Part shown: piece by piece, positions 23,917 through 35,775 of the stretch
How positions within the stretch are numbered: the first letter of the stretch is position 1
Layout: each line of letters opens with the position of its first letter
Origin: Adenophora triphylla var. japonica
Taxonomy: Eukaryota; Streptophyta; Magnoliopsida; Asterales; Campanulaceae
Direction: 5' to 3'
NCBI GenBank assembly: GCA_022495995.1
Contig: JAFEMH010002095.1
Span: 1-64,000, forward strand
Length of the DNA: 64,000 nucleotides
Program-made: the position numbers and the translations under genes
The notes under the pieces: model-generated
Told to the model about the DNA's origin: nothing
Database searches by the model: none
Seen by the model: the letters and a program-made list of their open reading frames with translations, nothing else

Positions 23917-25159
23917 TGATGAATATTTTTCTCAATTAAAATCCCTCGCAAGCGTACAAGCTACCGTTGAAGTAGTATGCACAAGCAAGGGCCAAATCCA
24001 CAGAGACTGGGTGAGAACGAGCTTATTTAGCCAATGCTAGGGTTATAATTTGAATTCACTTAACAGCTAAGAACAAAAATTGAAATACAACAAGTAATAA
24101 ATAGAAACAAGTAATTGAAGGAATTTACCAGATTAAAGAGAATTCACGGATTGGGATTTCACAGTGTCGCAGTAATATGCTATTAATAAAAGATATTATT
24201 TAATCAATTTTAATGGTTCATTCACTAACTCAAGAGTTGGAACGGTTTGGTGTACGATTTGCAACTCTTCTAATCTCAATTACTAAGTTTTCAGTTATGT
24301 CACTTAATAATTTAAAATTGCATTAAAATCCAAGGAATACATGAACCTAGATCTTCTCGATACAGTTACGTCACCGATTAAATCTAATCCACAAAGTTTG
24401 ATCCGGTAATTATTACTCACGTTAATGATCCAATAAAAACCCTAAATATAATGAAGAACAACTTTGAGGAACAAGAAATTAATTAAAACTGAAATTAAGT
24501 TTTTAGCATAAAACTTTGACACCGTTTATACCCAATCCATGAACAAAGAAATTAGGCACACATATTCATGATAGCAATCACAAATAATAAATTAAAATAA
24601 TAAAACCTGAAATCTTGATAAAAAGCTTCAATTCTTGCTAGGGCTTGAAGCCTCAAAAAGAAAAGTAAAAGTTGGAACCCCAAATATTGTTCTAAAATGA
24701 AGTATTTATACTCCACCCAATAATACTAAATCAATAAGGAAAATAAAATAAAAAATAACAAAGCTTTCAACATAATAAACAGCAAAGGCCCAGCGACGTC
24801 TTCCCAGGCATTAGCCATGGCACGAGTCGTGCTATTTTCTCCATTCGTGCTGATTAAATCTTCACCTTTTTCACTTTGGTCACTTTACTTCCCAAATTTG
24901 CACTTTGATCCCTCCTTTTCCAGTAAATTTCATTTTGGTCCTTGAACTTTATAGAACCAGTTTACTCCTATATTTTCCATAATTGCAATTTGGTCCCTAA
25001 ACTTCCAAAATAAGCTTGTAACCTCCATTTTCTGGTAAATTGCACTTCAGCCCCTGCACTTTCAAAATACTAACAAAACACATTAAATTCCCAAGGATTT
25101 GAACAGAAAAAAAGTTAGGAACATATCTTTTGGATGGGTAAAACCACATCCATCAGTCT
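23917..25159 (-). repeat. 5' LTR of the Athila-like element
   Basis: In element orientation it begins TGATGGATGTGG and ends AATATTCATCA; the inferred length is 1243 bp. Only one copy is in the window, so the outer boundary (25159) rests on the TG...CA ends and not on an alignment. It contains the palindrome GGCACGAGTCGTGCT at 24819-24833. Confidence 0.75.
24819..24833. repeat. GGCACGAGTCGTGC palindrome in Athila-type LTR
   Basis: One near-perfect copy of the 15-bp palindrome found as a cluster in Tekay LTRs A and C, followed by a half-site (attcgtgct) at 24843. The host LTR is otherwise unrelated to Tekay. Confidence 0.8.
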
Positions 25160-25680
25160 GACACCCTTGCTGTCCTTTCAAATCTTTTCAGCCGCTTGTC
25201 TGACACAATAGTGAGTTGTTTACCAACCTTGTTTCATAGGTAGATCAAAATTTTATTTTGATCAAAAGGTAATCTCTGTATCATTCTTATTTATCCAAAA
25301 GGTTATCTTTTTGTTCATTATTATGTTTAAAATTTAAACTGTTGCACACACGTTCCTAATTTTATGCTTCCATAATTTATTTGCATTAAATTCGTGTTTC
25401 ATCATCCCCTATTTGAAGCTTCAGTTAAAACATTTTGAACAAATTTTGCTTTTCCCCATAAAACCATTCGTCTCCTCCCTCTCTCTTTCATCCTTCTCAC
25501 CCTATATAAAGGATTCAAAAGAAAACTTTTTACTTTTTCTCAAAACTCTCATTCTCTCTTAAACTCTCTCAAACTTTCTGCTTTCTCAACCGGTTTAGAT
25601 CCTTAACTTCTTTCAAAGTTATAATTATTGTTTTGTATATCTAATAAAATGTTGTGTTTTTGATATTTGATGTTTACAGA
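25160..25680 (+). promoter_or_regulatory. promoter-like region upstream of ORF-X
   Basis: A TATA-like box (ctatataaagg) lies near 25502. A pyrimidine-rich, untranslated-leader-like stretch with repeated ctctc follows to about 25590, then an AT-rich stretch ending tttacag just before the ATG at 25681, like a leader intron acceptor. No clear 5' splice donor was found. Whether this ever drove ORF-X is inference. Confidence 0.35.
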
Positions 25681-26637
25681 TGGCTCCCAAACCAACTCCC
25701 AAGTAAGACATATATGGAGGTTACATTATATCATCTTTCTTTGAGTCTGAGCAGGGCAAGCTTTTGAAAGCTATCCTTGTTGGTGCTTATCAGAGGACAT
25801 TTACTATGAGTTAGTAAATGAGATTTTTGATAATGGGTCTCTGGATGAGAATTCTAAAGTTGGTGAAGTGCCCTCAATTTCATTTGTTGCTGGTGTGCTT
25901 GTAACCTTTTCCCCAGCCTGCATTGCATTGCTGAAGCCTTCCCTACCCTTGCCTCCACCGGTCCATCAACTGTCTCAATGAAAAATATGAAGTTGGCTTG
26001 GGCTCAGATTAGAGGTGATGAGTCCTTCGTAACCGGTGAGGGTAACAAGAAAGCTGATCTAGACCCCCTCAACTATGCTCTTGCTGAGATTGTTGACCGA
26101 TGCATTATTTGCCGATCAGGATCACATCATTGCATTACCATGATCCAATTTGAAGACATGGCTGCCATCCTTCTGCAAACGGAATTTAAATGGTGTACAT
26201 TCATCTACAATGTGATTGTAATTGCCTTCAAGAAATTTCACAAGTAGAAGCCTCTAGCCAGAGCCAACAAAGCTAGGCCTAGCCATTATCTACTTGTTAG
26301 CAGAGTGTTGAGAAAAAACCCTGCTATTCTTGCTGCTTCCACCGGTCAACCAAGCTACCCTCAGTCATGGGTGAAAACTTTTGATAAAGCTGACTGGGGA
26401 AGAATATCTAAGGAGGCCACTACCTCAACTGGTGAGGCCTTAATCGGTGAAGCCTCAACTGGTGCTCAACCGGTTAAGAAGAAGAAGAAGACCTATAAGC
26501 CAAAGTTCAGGAAAGCTGCTGAGCCTAAGTCCTCTCAACCGGCTCCCACTCTACCGGTTAAGAGGAAGGCAACCGATCCATCAGTCAGCACACCTACGCC
26601 AGTTACAGCCCCTCAACCGACGATCCCTTTTACCTCC
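25681..26637 (+). pseudogene. ORF-X remnant, left half (extra-ORF type transposon protein)
   Basis: An ATG at 25681 (MAPKPTPK) meets a stop after eight codons. Later pieces are readable at 25978-26247 (PLNYALAEIVDRCIICRSG, then FEDMAAILL) and 26305-26637, a Lys/Pro/Ser/Thr-rich stretch with PVKKKKKTYKPKF. The first block weakly resembles the second half of the SIRE post-pol ORF at 28558-28890, a family annotated in plants as putative plant transposon protein. The SIRE-type element inserted at 26637 (CCTCC duplication), and the other half resumes at 57866. Function is unknown and the gene is dead. Confidence 0.55.
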
Positions 26638-27614
26638 TGAAATTGTCACGGCCTGAATCACAAGTGATATCCAAGGTGATAACAGCACCAACGATAACAC
26701 TTTGGATAGCACACACACACTTCGAAAATAAAACAATTTTGTAAAAGAGTTTGCAGCGGAATAAAAACACCAAAATTGTTTTTCTCAAGTTATATAAATA
26801 TAACTTGAGAGTGCCTCTTAGGCAAGACTTTATAATCACTATAAATGAATTTACAAAGCCGAAAATGTTCCCTATAGCTATAACAATTTGTGCTCTATGG
26901 AACAAGAGATAAAGAACGGAATCCTATCCTAGCCTTCACACAACTTGATACCAATGTAATCAAGTGCGAAATTACAAGGGAGAAAGGATTAAAAAGGAAT
27001 CAAACAAAGAACTCTATCTCTAAGCTTTCGAAGGTGTGAATGTGATGAAGTAATTTGGCATATCTTGGTATATCTTCAAATGAAACCTTCTAAGCTTATT
27101 TATAGTCTTCAAATACTTGAAGGCTACTCAATTAACAGCCTTGGGGCTGGTTTTTCACGTTGAGAAAGTGTAGGGAGAGTGGGTGAGGTTGTTCCTCAAT
27201 TTTAGCTCCCACTTCCTCAATTTTAGCAACCAAGTTGATTTATCTTTAAGTCATGCTTCCACGCCTTGTACTCCCATGCTTTATCAACCTTATACTTCTT
27301 CTATAACTCAGCAACAACTCTTGACCAAGTCTTCACACGTTTTATTTGTTGTTGCCCAAGTTACGAATTTATACATAAAATGTATAAATTATTTTCTTCC
27401 AAATTCCACACGTGTCTAGCTCCTTCTTTGATGCTATTGCACTCTGAAATATAAACATAAACTATAGACTATACAGATTATATTAGCACATTAGTCCATT
27501 AAATAATAAACAAGAAATATACAACTATATAATTTTCAGTACATGAAATCATCTGCGATATCACCTGGACTTTTGGGAAATCATCTACGATATCATCTGC
27601 AGTTTACACTAACA
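26638..27614 (-). repeat. 3' LTR of SIRE-type element
   Basis: In element orientation it begins TGTTAGTGTAAACTGC and ends ACAATTTCA. It is 977 bp long and matches 56889-57865 with only scattered differences. Confidence 0.95.
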
Positions 27615-27627
27615 ATCTTCCCCATAG
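27615..27627 (-). other. polypurine tract of SIRE-type element
   Basis: On the minus strand the run ctatggggaagat abuts the 3' LTR start TGTTAG. The spacer 27628-28090 between the post-pol ORF and this tract is AT-rich, with no coding signal. Confidence 0.85.
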
Positions 27628-28090
27628 TTGGATATTTCTTTCCAAACTCAATGTGCTGCTGTCCTGCAGAGTTAGTCTATATATACATGTACAGAGCATA
27701 GAACACAGTACAATATCTCCACAAAAATTAACTCCCCTTAATCAAGGATCTAAATTAACTCCCCCTTAATCAAGGAGCTAATCACAAATAATGATTAATC
27801 ATTTAAAACTAATTTATTTCAAACTTTAACAAGTTTTCGAAATAAACTAAGTTACCATTAAAGACCATAACCATTGTAGCAAAATATCATCCAAAACTAG
27901 CAAAAACAACTTAGCAGTTTAACAAACCAACTAAAGTGTGTAGCAAACCAATATAAACAGAAAAAAGAAAATTGTTTAGAGAACCACAAACATCACCAAA
28001 ATAAAAGAAATTGTTTTTAGGACCACCACAAAAACATCCACCCAGAAGATAGTGGCAACATCAATCTTCAGGTTTAAAAACCTTTAGATT

Positions 28091-28970
28091 TCAGTTTTCT
28101 TCTTCTTCAAACTCCTCTTCTTCTTCATCTTCCTCCTGATCTCCTTTCATATCACTTCCACCATCACTTGGGCCAGCACTGGTGGTAGCACCTGCAGTAG
28201 AACCACCTCCAGAAGTTGCAGCATCAGCAGATCCTCCCCCTATTTGGGAAGAATTTTCATCAATAAAAGCATCTGTAACCTGCTTAAGCTAAGCCCATCC
28301 CTCAGCAAGTTCTCCCATTGCACTTGATTGTTTGTGCAAGAAGTTAATCACTGTTGCCTTTGGGATTGATGGACCAGAGTTGCCCAAAAGATTCATCATG
28401 TTGGTCAGAATACTTGCAGCATCAGTTCCTGCAAGAGTATTAGGAGCAACACCTGGGGAAGCACTTGGGATATCACGTGAGATAGCACTGGGAAGAGCAA
28501 GAGCTGTTTCATCAGATTTGTTCCAAGGGAGATCTTTTGTATACCTTTTGCCCTTTTTCAGTTGTTGATCAATGGTATAATACTCAGGTTCAGTGGTAAA
28601 AAATCAGAGGCTTCAATGGGCAAGGATTGAAATACCAAAACTTTGAAGATTAGAGAAGGATAGGGGAAAAAGCTAATGTTCACTTCCTTTTTTCTACCCC
28701 ATGAAGCTAAGTGTTTGAACACTAATCTTCCAAAGTTAATCCTTAAGTTCTTACCCAATCTATACAACACATTCGCATGCTCCAATGTCACAATAGGTTC
28801 ATTAGTTGTAGGGAGCCAATTGAAGATGCACAATTTGTGAAGCACAGAATATAGAGAGGTAAGCCTAGAAGCATGAAGTTTCTCTTTCAATGGCTAGGAC
28901 TGCAATTTGTGTGAGTGAGCAATTTTACCATTTCATCTCTATTGACCCTAATGCTCTCATCATCTACATT
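28091..28970 (-). pseudogene. SIRE post-pol (env-like position) ORF, C-terminal half
   Basis: This continues the ORF that starts at 38935 after removal of Tekay copy B. It shows VDDESIRVNRDEMVKLLT next to the insertion, a frameshift near 28893, then the block 28890-28558 (SRLTSLYSVLHKLCIFNWL and NFGRLVFKHLASWG). A second frameshift follows near 28590, an in-frame TAG near 28291, and a Gly/Ser-rich then strongly acidic tail (GDQEEDEEEEFEEEEN) ending at 28091. It belongs to the plant family called putative plant transposon protein. I see no signal peptide or membrane span, so env function is not supported. Confidence 0.78.
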
Positions 28971-28975
28971 TGGGA

Positions 28976-31179
28976 TGTAACGACCCTAACCCTAGGCACT
29001 AATTTTAATATCATATTGTGTGCTTTTAATATTACTGTTAATATTATGTGTCCATTTTTATATACTTGATTTATTATATTAGGATAAATGATAGGAAAAT
29101 AAATTATTGTTCTAAAAGAAATATAAAAATAGAAATTTGATAAAGAGTATGGGGAGGTGAAATTGAGTAGATTAAATAATGGAAATAAGGGGTTTCATTT
29201 AAATGGCTTAATTGGTGAAAGCCTTGGAAAATAAGTTGAGGTGGGGAGGGGACCATCCTTCCTAATTCACTCTCCTTCCCCTCATTAGTCAACACACACC
29301 TTACCTCCCATGCTCTCCCTTTCCCCTTCCCATACTTCCCCTATTCACCTCCCTCCTCCTTCTCATTTTCACTCTTACATTCCTCCATGGAAAGCTCCAT
29401 TGAAGCCTCCCCATTCCAAGTCTTGTAGCTAGCCCATTTCTCCACCATTTTCAAGTCCAAGAGCATTTTTGAGGTTGGATCATCTAGAGGAACAAATCAA
29501 GCTAAGAAGATCAACATTCTATTCTAAAAAACCTAAAGTGAGTTGTTATGATTTCCCTTCTCTTACTTGTTCATACTCTCCTTAATGTTCTCCTTGTTCT
29601 TATGATGTTTGGTTCATGCTTTGGGAATTTTATAGGAGTTGAATGAGTAGTAAATGGAATAGAATGAAGTTTATGTTCTTGGAAGATAACCTAGACGATG
29701 TGAAATGGGTGGAGGGTGTAATGATAAATAATCTAGAATTACTTATTTTGGGTTTACATGATTTTATGATGATCCTTGTAGAGCTAGAAATTACTTGGTG
29801 TTCATGAGTATAAGGAGTATTGTAAAGGAAAAGAAAAAATGGTAAGAGAGTAACTTAGGAAACCTGGGAATTTCTGGATCAGGCACTTGGGCGGTCGCCC
29901 AAGGGGACATGAGCGGCCGCCCATGTGGCCAGAAGCTTGAGTGCCTTGGAAAGCCTCTTGGGCGGTCGCCTAAGAGGTGTTGTGCGGTCGCCCAAGAGGG
30001 CAGAAACTTAGGGACTCTTTGAAATCCACTTGGGCGGTCGCCCAAGTGGTATGGGCGGTCGCCCAAGCCTTCAGAACTGAACTTTAAAGTTGAACCAGAA
30101 TTAGTTAGCAATCTTATTTGGTCACTTATAGATTGTGACTCCCACTTGATAAATTGAACTTGAATCTTCATAGAGGCCTTGCATTATAAGTATAATGACC
30201 TTGTAGGATGGATTGATGATACTTCCTTGCCTTGAGTTCTTATACAATGTTATATTATGCATAGTGTATTGATTTAAATGTGGCACTATGATATTGGTTG
30301 GACATGAGTATATTTTACCATGTTGCTATATTGTTATCCCTTTTTGTGGATTATGTTTCAAGTAACTATTATGTGCTTGATATTTGTTAATCGGTGATGT
30401 TGGGGTATAACATAATACGATCAATTATGGAAGTGTGACCTAATGTGATCGGATTATGTTATATCTGTGACCGTCCCCTCCTGTGGCCACAGGTCGGGGT
30501 ATAGCATCTGTAGTGAGCCAAAATCCTTACAGAGTTGCTACTATCTTATTTGGTTCCCTGAAAAACGGGTCTTATAAGATGTGAGTATTGCTTAAGCAGC
30601 TCACTGTAAGATTGGAGTATTATTATACCCAATGTTGTACGACTACTGTTCAGACGGGAAAAGGTAAACCAAGGTAATGGAATGTGGTTACAGCTTTCCC
30701 AATGTGTTATGTGTGACTGGTTATGTGTTGCATTTATCTGGCATATTGCTGCATTCATAATAGCTTGCTGAGATTTATTCTCACCCCTCTCCCTTTAATG
30801 TTTTTAGATCCCGAGACAGGAGGACCGGCCAAGTAAGGGCGGAAAGGAGTTTGGCAGTGTGCTTTTGGGGTATTGTCGGGGTACGTTAGGTTGGCGTAGA
30901 AATTATATTTTGTTATAAATCCTTTATGGAGTTTGTAATTAGAAACTTTACATTTCTACGTTAAAACCAATATCTTTTGTAACTAAACAGGTGAATGTTT
31001 TCAAAGTTGGTCAACTCCTCCTTCAATGTGGAGAGGAGTGGAGTTATTTTGAAATGACAATGTTAATGATATTTAAGTTTGAAGTTTAATTTAAAGTTTT
31101 AAAAAGTCTAGAAAATTTGGGGTAGTTTGGGGACGCTCCAACTCGGGACACGTGTAGGTTCCGGGTCGGGGTCCTCACA
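28976..31179 (+). repeat. 5' LTR of Tekay copy B
   Basis: It is 2204 bp long, beginning TGTAACGACCCTAACCC and ending GGGGTCCTCACA, followed by the primer site. Confidence 0.96.
29886..30069 (+). repeat. cluster of CTTGGGCGGTCGCCCAAG hairpins in 5' LTR B
   Basis: Six units share the core GGGCGGTCGCCC. They are 29886-29903, 29907-29926 (ACATG/CATGT outer arms, core GCGGCCGC), 29954-29977 (CCTCTT/AAGAGG outer arms), 29979-29999 (arms decayed), 30026-30049 (CCACTT/AAGTGG outer arms, perfect 11-bp stem) and 30051-30068. The outer arms change together between units and stay complementary. Confidence 0.9.
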
Positions 31180-31181
31180 GT

Positions 31182-31193
31182 TGGTATCAGAGC
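31182..31193 (+). other. primer binding site of copy B (initiator Met tRNA)
   Basis: TGGTATCAGAGC starts two bases after the LTR and is a perfect complement-type match to initiator Met tRNA. Confidence 0.95.
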
Positions 31194-31277
31194 TCGGTTA
31201 GAGTTCTCGGGTAGAGTCTAGCTGAGTGAGAGTGTGTGATAACTGACGTCGAGTGTTTAATGCAGGAGTTTGTACTA

Positions 31278-34200
31278 ATGGCGGGAAATGATGGTGATCA
31301 GAATCGGGCTTTGGGTGATGTTGGTAATCCGAATGCCGAAATGATGGATATGTTCCGAGTGTTTCTTCAGAATATTACAGCTCAGAATCAAGGTAGGGGA
31401 CAACAACAACCCGAAGGTAGGCAAGGGCACCATGGTCTAGAGAAGTTCGTGAAGATGTCTCCTCCTAGCTTCAACGGAGATCCGGATCCGGTGAAGGCGG
31501 AGAGATGGCTTGAAGCGATGAACAAGATTTTCTTGGCTATGGAGAGTTCGGATGCAGAGAAGGTAAGATGTGCAGTTTTCAAGCTGGAAGGACCCGCGAG
31601 CACTTTGGTGGCAAGTAGTGAAGGATGGTTGGGACCGGGATTTGACACCGCAGACTTGGGAGAATTTCACACGTAAGTTCCGGGATCACTTCGTTCCGAT
31701 GGTGACTAGAGATAAGAAAGAGGTTGAATTTCTGAAATTGGAACAAGGGACAATGTCTATAGCACAGTATTCAGCAAAGTTTACGGAGTTAGCCCGATAT
31801 TGTCCTCATTTGGTACCGGATGAAGAGAGGCGTATCTACAGGTTTGTGAAAGGCTTAAGGGTAGAGTTCAGGAAGCAGCTTTTGACTCATGACTTCGCCA
31901 ACTTCCAAGCGGCTGTGAACATGGCGTATCGGATTGAGAATGACATAGAGGAGCATCGTGGTAAAAATGAAGGTGGGAACAGAAATAGATTCCAAGGTCA
32001 AGGTTCGGGACAGAACAGAGGGCAGTCAAGGACATTCACTCCGGGAGTAAATCGAGGAGGAAACGTAGCGGCTCCGGCAAATCGTTCGACTTCCGGTCAG
32101 TTTGGGACAACGTGTGGATATTGCAAGAGGCAAGGGCATTCGGAGGACAAGTGTTGGAGCAAGCAAGGCAAGTGTTTGGAGTGTGGGTCGACAGGCCATT
32201 TCCGGAGGAATTGTCCCAAGTGGCAGAGTAAGCAAGCTTCGGGTAGTGGTCAAGGGGGACAAGGTAGTGGTGTGAAGAGAGATGTTGACGGGAAACCCAA
32301 AGATAGAGTCCAAGGTCGAGTGTTTGCCTTGGGTCGAGGAGAGGTCGATCCTAATGCCGTCATTAGAGGTATAGTTCCTGTCTCAGGAGTTAAGGCCCGC
32401 ATTCTTATAGATCCCGGGTCTTCCCATTCATTTGTGGCATCTCATTTTGCATTCTCATTGCATATTTTGCCTGAATCTATGCCTTATGTGTTGGAGGTCT
32501 CTACTCCTATGGGAGAGTGCCTTGCATCTTCTCTGATATATCGTGGTTGTGATGTGACCATATGTGGGCATGTATTGCCGGTGGATTTGGTCGAGTTACC
32601 AATCCGTGATTTTGATGTGATCCTTGGGATGGATTGGTTGAGTCAGTGTCATGCTTTGGTAGACTGTCGTAGAAAACGCGTCTCATTTGCTATGCCTGAT
32701 GTGCCTACTTTTATATTTGATGCGGATAAATCTATGTTCGGTTTACATGTTATTTCCGCCTTAAAAGCTAGAAAGATGTTATCTAAGGGGTGTGCGGGGT
32801 ACTTGGCTTATGTGGTAGATTCCAATAAGAAGTCGCCCGAGTTAGCTCATGTTCCGGTTGTGAATGAGTTTAGTGACGTGTTTTCTAGTGAGTACTCTAT
32901 GCCTCCGGATCGTGAGGTAGAGTTTTGTATTGACTTAGTACCCGGTACCGCCCCTATCTCTAAAGCACCCTATAGAATGGCTCCGGCCGAGTTAAAAGAG
33001 TTGAAAGTCCAATTGCAAGAATTGCTAGACCGGGGTTTTATTCGCCCAAGTGCGTCTCCGTGGGGAGCACCGGTTCTATTTGTTAGGAAGAAGGATGGTA
33101 CCTTACGATTATGTATAGATTATCGTTTGTTGAACCAAGCCACTATAAAGAATAAGTATCCTCTTCCGCACATAGATGATTTATTTGACCAACTCCAAGG
33201 TTCCGTTATCTACTCAAAACTTGATTTAAGAAGCGGATACCATCAGTTGAAGATTAGGCCGGATGATATTGCCAAAACAGCTTTCCGAACTAGATATGGT
33301 CACTATGAGTTTGTTGTAATGCCGTTCGGGTTGACTAATGCTCCAGCTGTGTTTATGGATATGATGAACCGTGTTTTCAAGCCTTACCTTGATAGTTTTG
33401 TGGTGGTATTCATAGATGACATCCTCGTGTATTCTAAGTCCCGGGAAGAGCATGAAAATCATTTGAGGATTGTTTTGTCAGTTCTTCGTGAGAAGCAGTT
33501 GTACGCCAAGTTCAGCAAGTGTGAGTTTTGGCTTGAGCAGGTTTCTTTCTTGGGGCATGTTGTGTCGAGTTCGGGAATTTCCGTGGACCCTTCAAAGATT
33601 GAAGCCGTGGTTAATTGGAAGCAACCTTCGACTGTGACCGAGGTCCGTAGTTTTCTTGGTTTGGCGGGGTATTATCGGAGGTTCATTGAGGGGTTTTCTC
33701 GGATTGCTACCCCATTGACTAGGTTGACTCGGAAAGATGTATCGTTTGTATGGGATTCTAAGTGTGAAGAAAGTTTTAATGAATTGAAGAAGAGGTTGAC
33801 GACGGCTCCTGTTCTTACCCTTCCGGATGGTTGTGAGAATTTTGTAATCTATAGTGATGCCTCGAAGGCGGGTTTGGGTTGTGTTCTCATGCAAAATGGG
33901 AAGGTTATTGCGTATGCCTCTAGGAAGTTATCACCGGCGGAACAAAATTATCCTACTCATGATATGGAATTGGCGGCGATTGTATTTGCGTTGCATAAGT
34001 GGAAGCACTACCTTTATGGGGCGAAGTTTGAGATTTTTACCGACCATAAAAGTTTGAAGTACTTATTTACTCAAAAGGAGTTGAACAATCGACAAAGGAG
34101 ATGGCTTGAGTTCTTGAAGGATTTTGATTGTATAATTTCTTATCACCCGGGGAAGGCCAATGTAGTGGCGGATGCGATTAGCCAAAAGGCGTATGTGACA

Positions 34201-35775
34201 GCTTTGAGTTCCCGAGAATTGAAGAGTGAGGTAATTATTGCGAATGTTCGAGCCGTTCCTACTTTGTATGGAGATTTGAAGGAAGCTCAACAAGGTGATA
34301 CGGAATTGAAGAAAATTTTTGATCAAGTACAAGAGGGGAAAGCCGGGGAATTTGCTTTGAATAGAGATGGGATTTTAACTTTCCAAGGGAGAATTTGCGT
34401 TCCTTCATCGCCGGAAATCAAGAAGCGTGTTTTAGAGGATGGCCATAAGTCCAAGTTTGCGATTCATCCGGGTAGTACCAAAATGTATCAAGACTTGAAG
34501 CGTGGGTATTGGTGGAATGGTATGAAGAGGGAAATTGCGAATTATGTGTCCAAGTGTTTGACTTGTCAACAGATTAAGGCAGAACATCAGAGACCGGCGG
34601 GACTACTTCAACCATTGGACATTCCGGAATGGAAATGGGAAGGGATTTCGATGGATTTTGTTTCGGGTTTACCTCTTACCGCGAAGAAGATGGATGCTAT
34701 TTGGGTTATTGTGGATCGGTTAACGAAGTCGGCTCATTTTCTTCCGGTATCAACCAAGTTTTCGTTAGAGAAGTTAGCTTAGTTGTATATGAAGGAGATT
34801 GTGAGACTTCATGGGGTTCCGGTTAGTATTGTTTCCGACAGAGATCCGAGATTTACTTCTAGGTTTTGGAGAGCATTGCATGAAGCCTTGGGTTCTAAAT
34901 TGTGTTTCAGTACGGCGTTTCATCCTCAAACCGACGGTCAGTCCGAGAGAACTATTCAGATACTTGAGGATATGTTACGGGCTTGTGTGATGGATTTCCA
35001 ATTGTCATGGGAGGATCATCTACCTTTAGTGGAGTTTGCCTACAACAACAGTTATCAGTCTAGTATTGAGATGGCTCCATATGAAGCATTGTATGGTAGG
35101 AAGTGTCGATCTCCGATGTGTTGGGACGAGGTTGGTGAAGCGAGACTTTGAGGCCCGGATTTGGTTCGAGATTCTACGGAGAAGATCAAGGTGATTCGGG
35201 ATAGATTGAAGACGGCTCAGAGTAGACAGAAAAGCTACGCCGACAATAGAAGACGGGATTTATCTTTTCAGGTTGGTGACTTTGTGTTCTTGAAGGTCTC
35301 TCCGAGGACGGGAATCAAAAGGTTTGGTAATAAGGGTAAATTGGCTCCGAGGTTCGTTGGTCCGTTTGAGATCTTAGAGAAGATTGGAGATTTGGCTTAC
35401 CGGTTGGCATTACCTCCGTCTCTTTCTTTACTCCATGATGTTTTCCATGTTTCTATGTTGAGGAAGTATTGTCATGATCCTTCCCACATCTTGAGTTCTC
35501 CCCCCGACGATGTCCAAGCGGACATGTCTTATGTTGAAGAGCCATTAAGAGTCTTAGAATTCCAAGTTAAGGAGTTGAGAACTAAGAGTATCCCTATAGT
35601 GAAGGTCCTTTGGAAGAATCATACCGTTGAGGAAGCAACGTGGGAGCTAGAGTCGGAGATGAGAGCGAAATATCCGTGGTTGTTTGAAAATCCAAGTAAA
35701 TTTTTTTTAAAAAAAATTCGCGACGCATTTTCTTTAAGGGGGAGTGAGTGTAACGACCCTAACCCTAGGCACTAA
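31278..35775 (+). pseudogene. gag-pol polyprotein of Tekay copy B, one frameshift and two stops
   Basis: The start is the ATG of MAGNDGDQNRALGDVGN, matching the same start in copy A. A one-base frameshift near 31600-31620 splits gag. After it the frame is open from 31570 to 34782. The two zinc knuckles [14 protein letters not shown] and [14 protein letters not shown] are near 32112 and 32177, and the protease [12 protein letters not shown] near 32404. RT has [11 protein letters not shown] near 33220 and FIDD near 33412, and RNase H has [12 protein letters not shown] near 33845. The integrase zinc finger lies at 34444-34570, and its core has [15 protein letters not shown] and QSERTIQ (three acidic residues present). 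CAG>TAG stops it at 34780-34782 and TGG>TGA at 35149-35151. The chromodomain-like tail (35525-35680) would guide insertion to marked chromatin. Confidence 0.93.
35736..35748 (+). other. polypurine tract of Tekay copy B
   Basis: The run aagggggagtgag immediately precedes the 3' LTR. Copies A and C have the same tract with small changes. Confidence 0.88.

Larger units (their letters stand above)
17025..25159 (-). mobile_element. Athila-like Ty3/gypsy element, gag-protease only, 3' LTR missing
   Basis: Reading on the minus strand, the order is LTR (25159-23917), tRNA-Asp primer site, gag, protease, a lysine-rich reading frame, then non-coding tail. About 1.4 kb separates the last ORF from the next element, with no room for RT, RNase H and integrase. 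A 2.5-kb solo LTR interrupts it. The element looks like a non-autonomous derivative that would depend on enzymes from a full-length relative, although later deletion of pol is also possible. Confidence 0.8.

Noticed and set aside
26630..26905. ORF in the SIRE LTR (also at 56842-57156)
   Set aside because: It is present in both LTRs because the LTRs are copies, and the reading runs into the primer site and flank. It has no family support.
28332..28568. Plus-strand ORF within the post-pol region
   Set aside because: It is the antisense shadow of the acidic C-terminal half of the SIRE post-pol ORF.
29791..30171. Minus-strand ORF with repeated LGDRP/PWATAQ words (also at 36565-36945)
   Set aside because: It is only the translation of the palindrome cluster inside the Tekay B LTR; it has no start context or homologue and overlaps the LTR in both copies.
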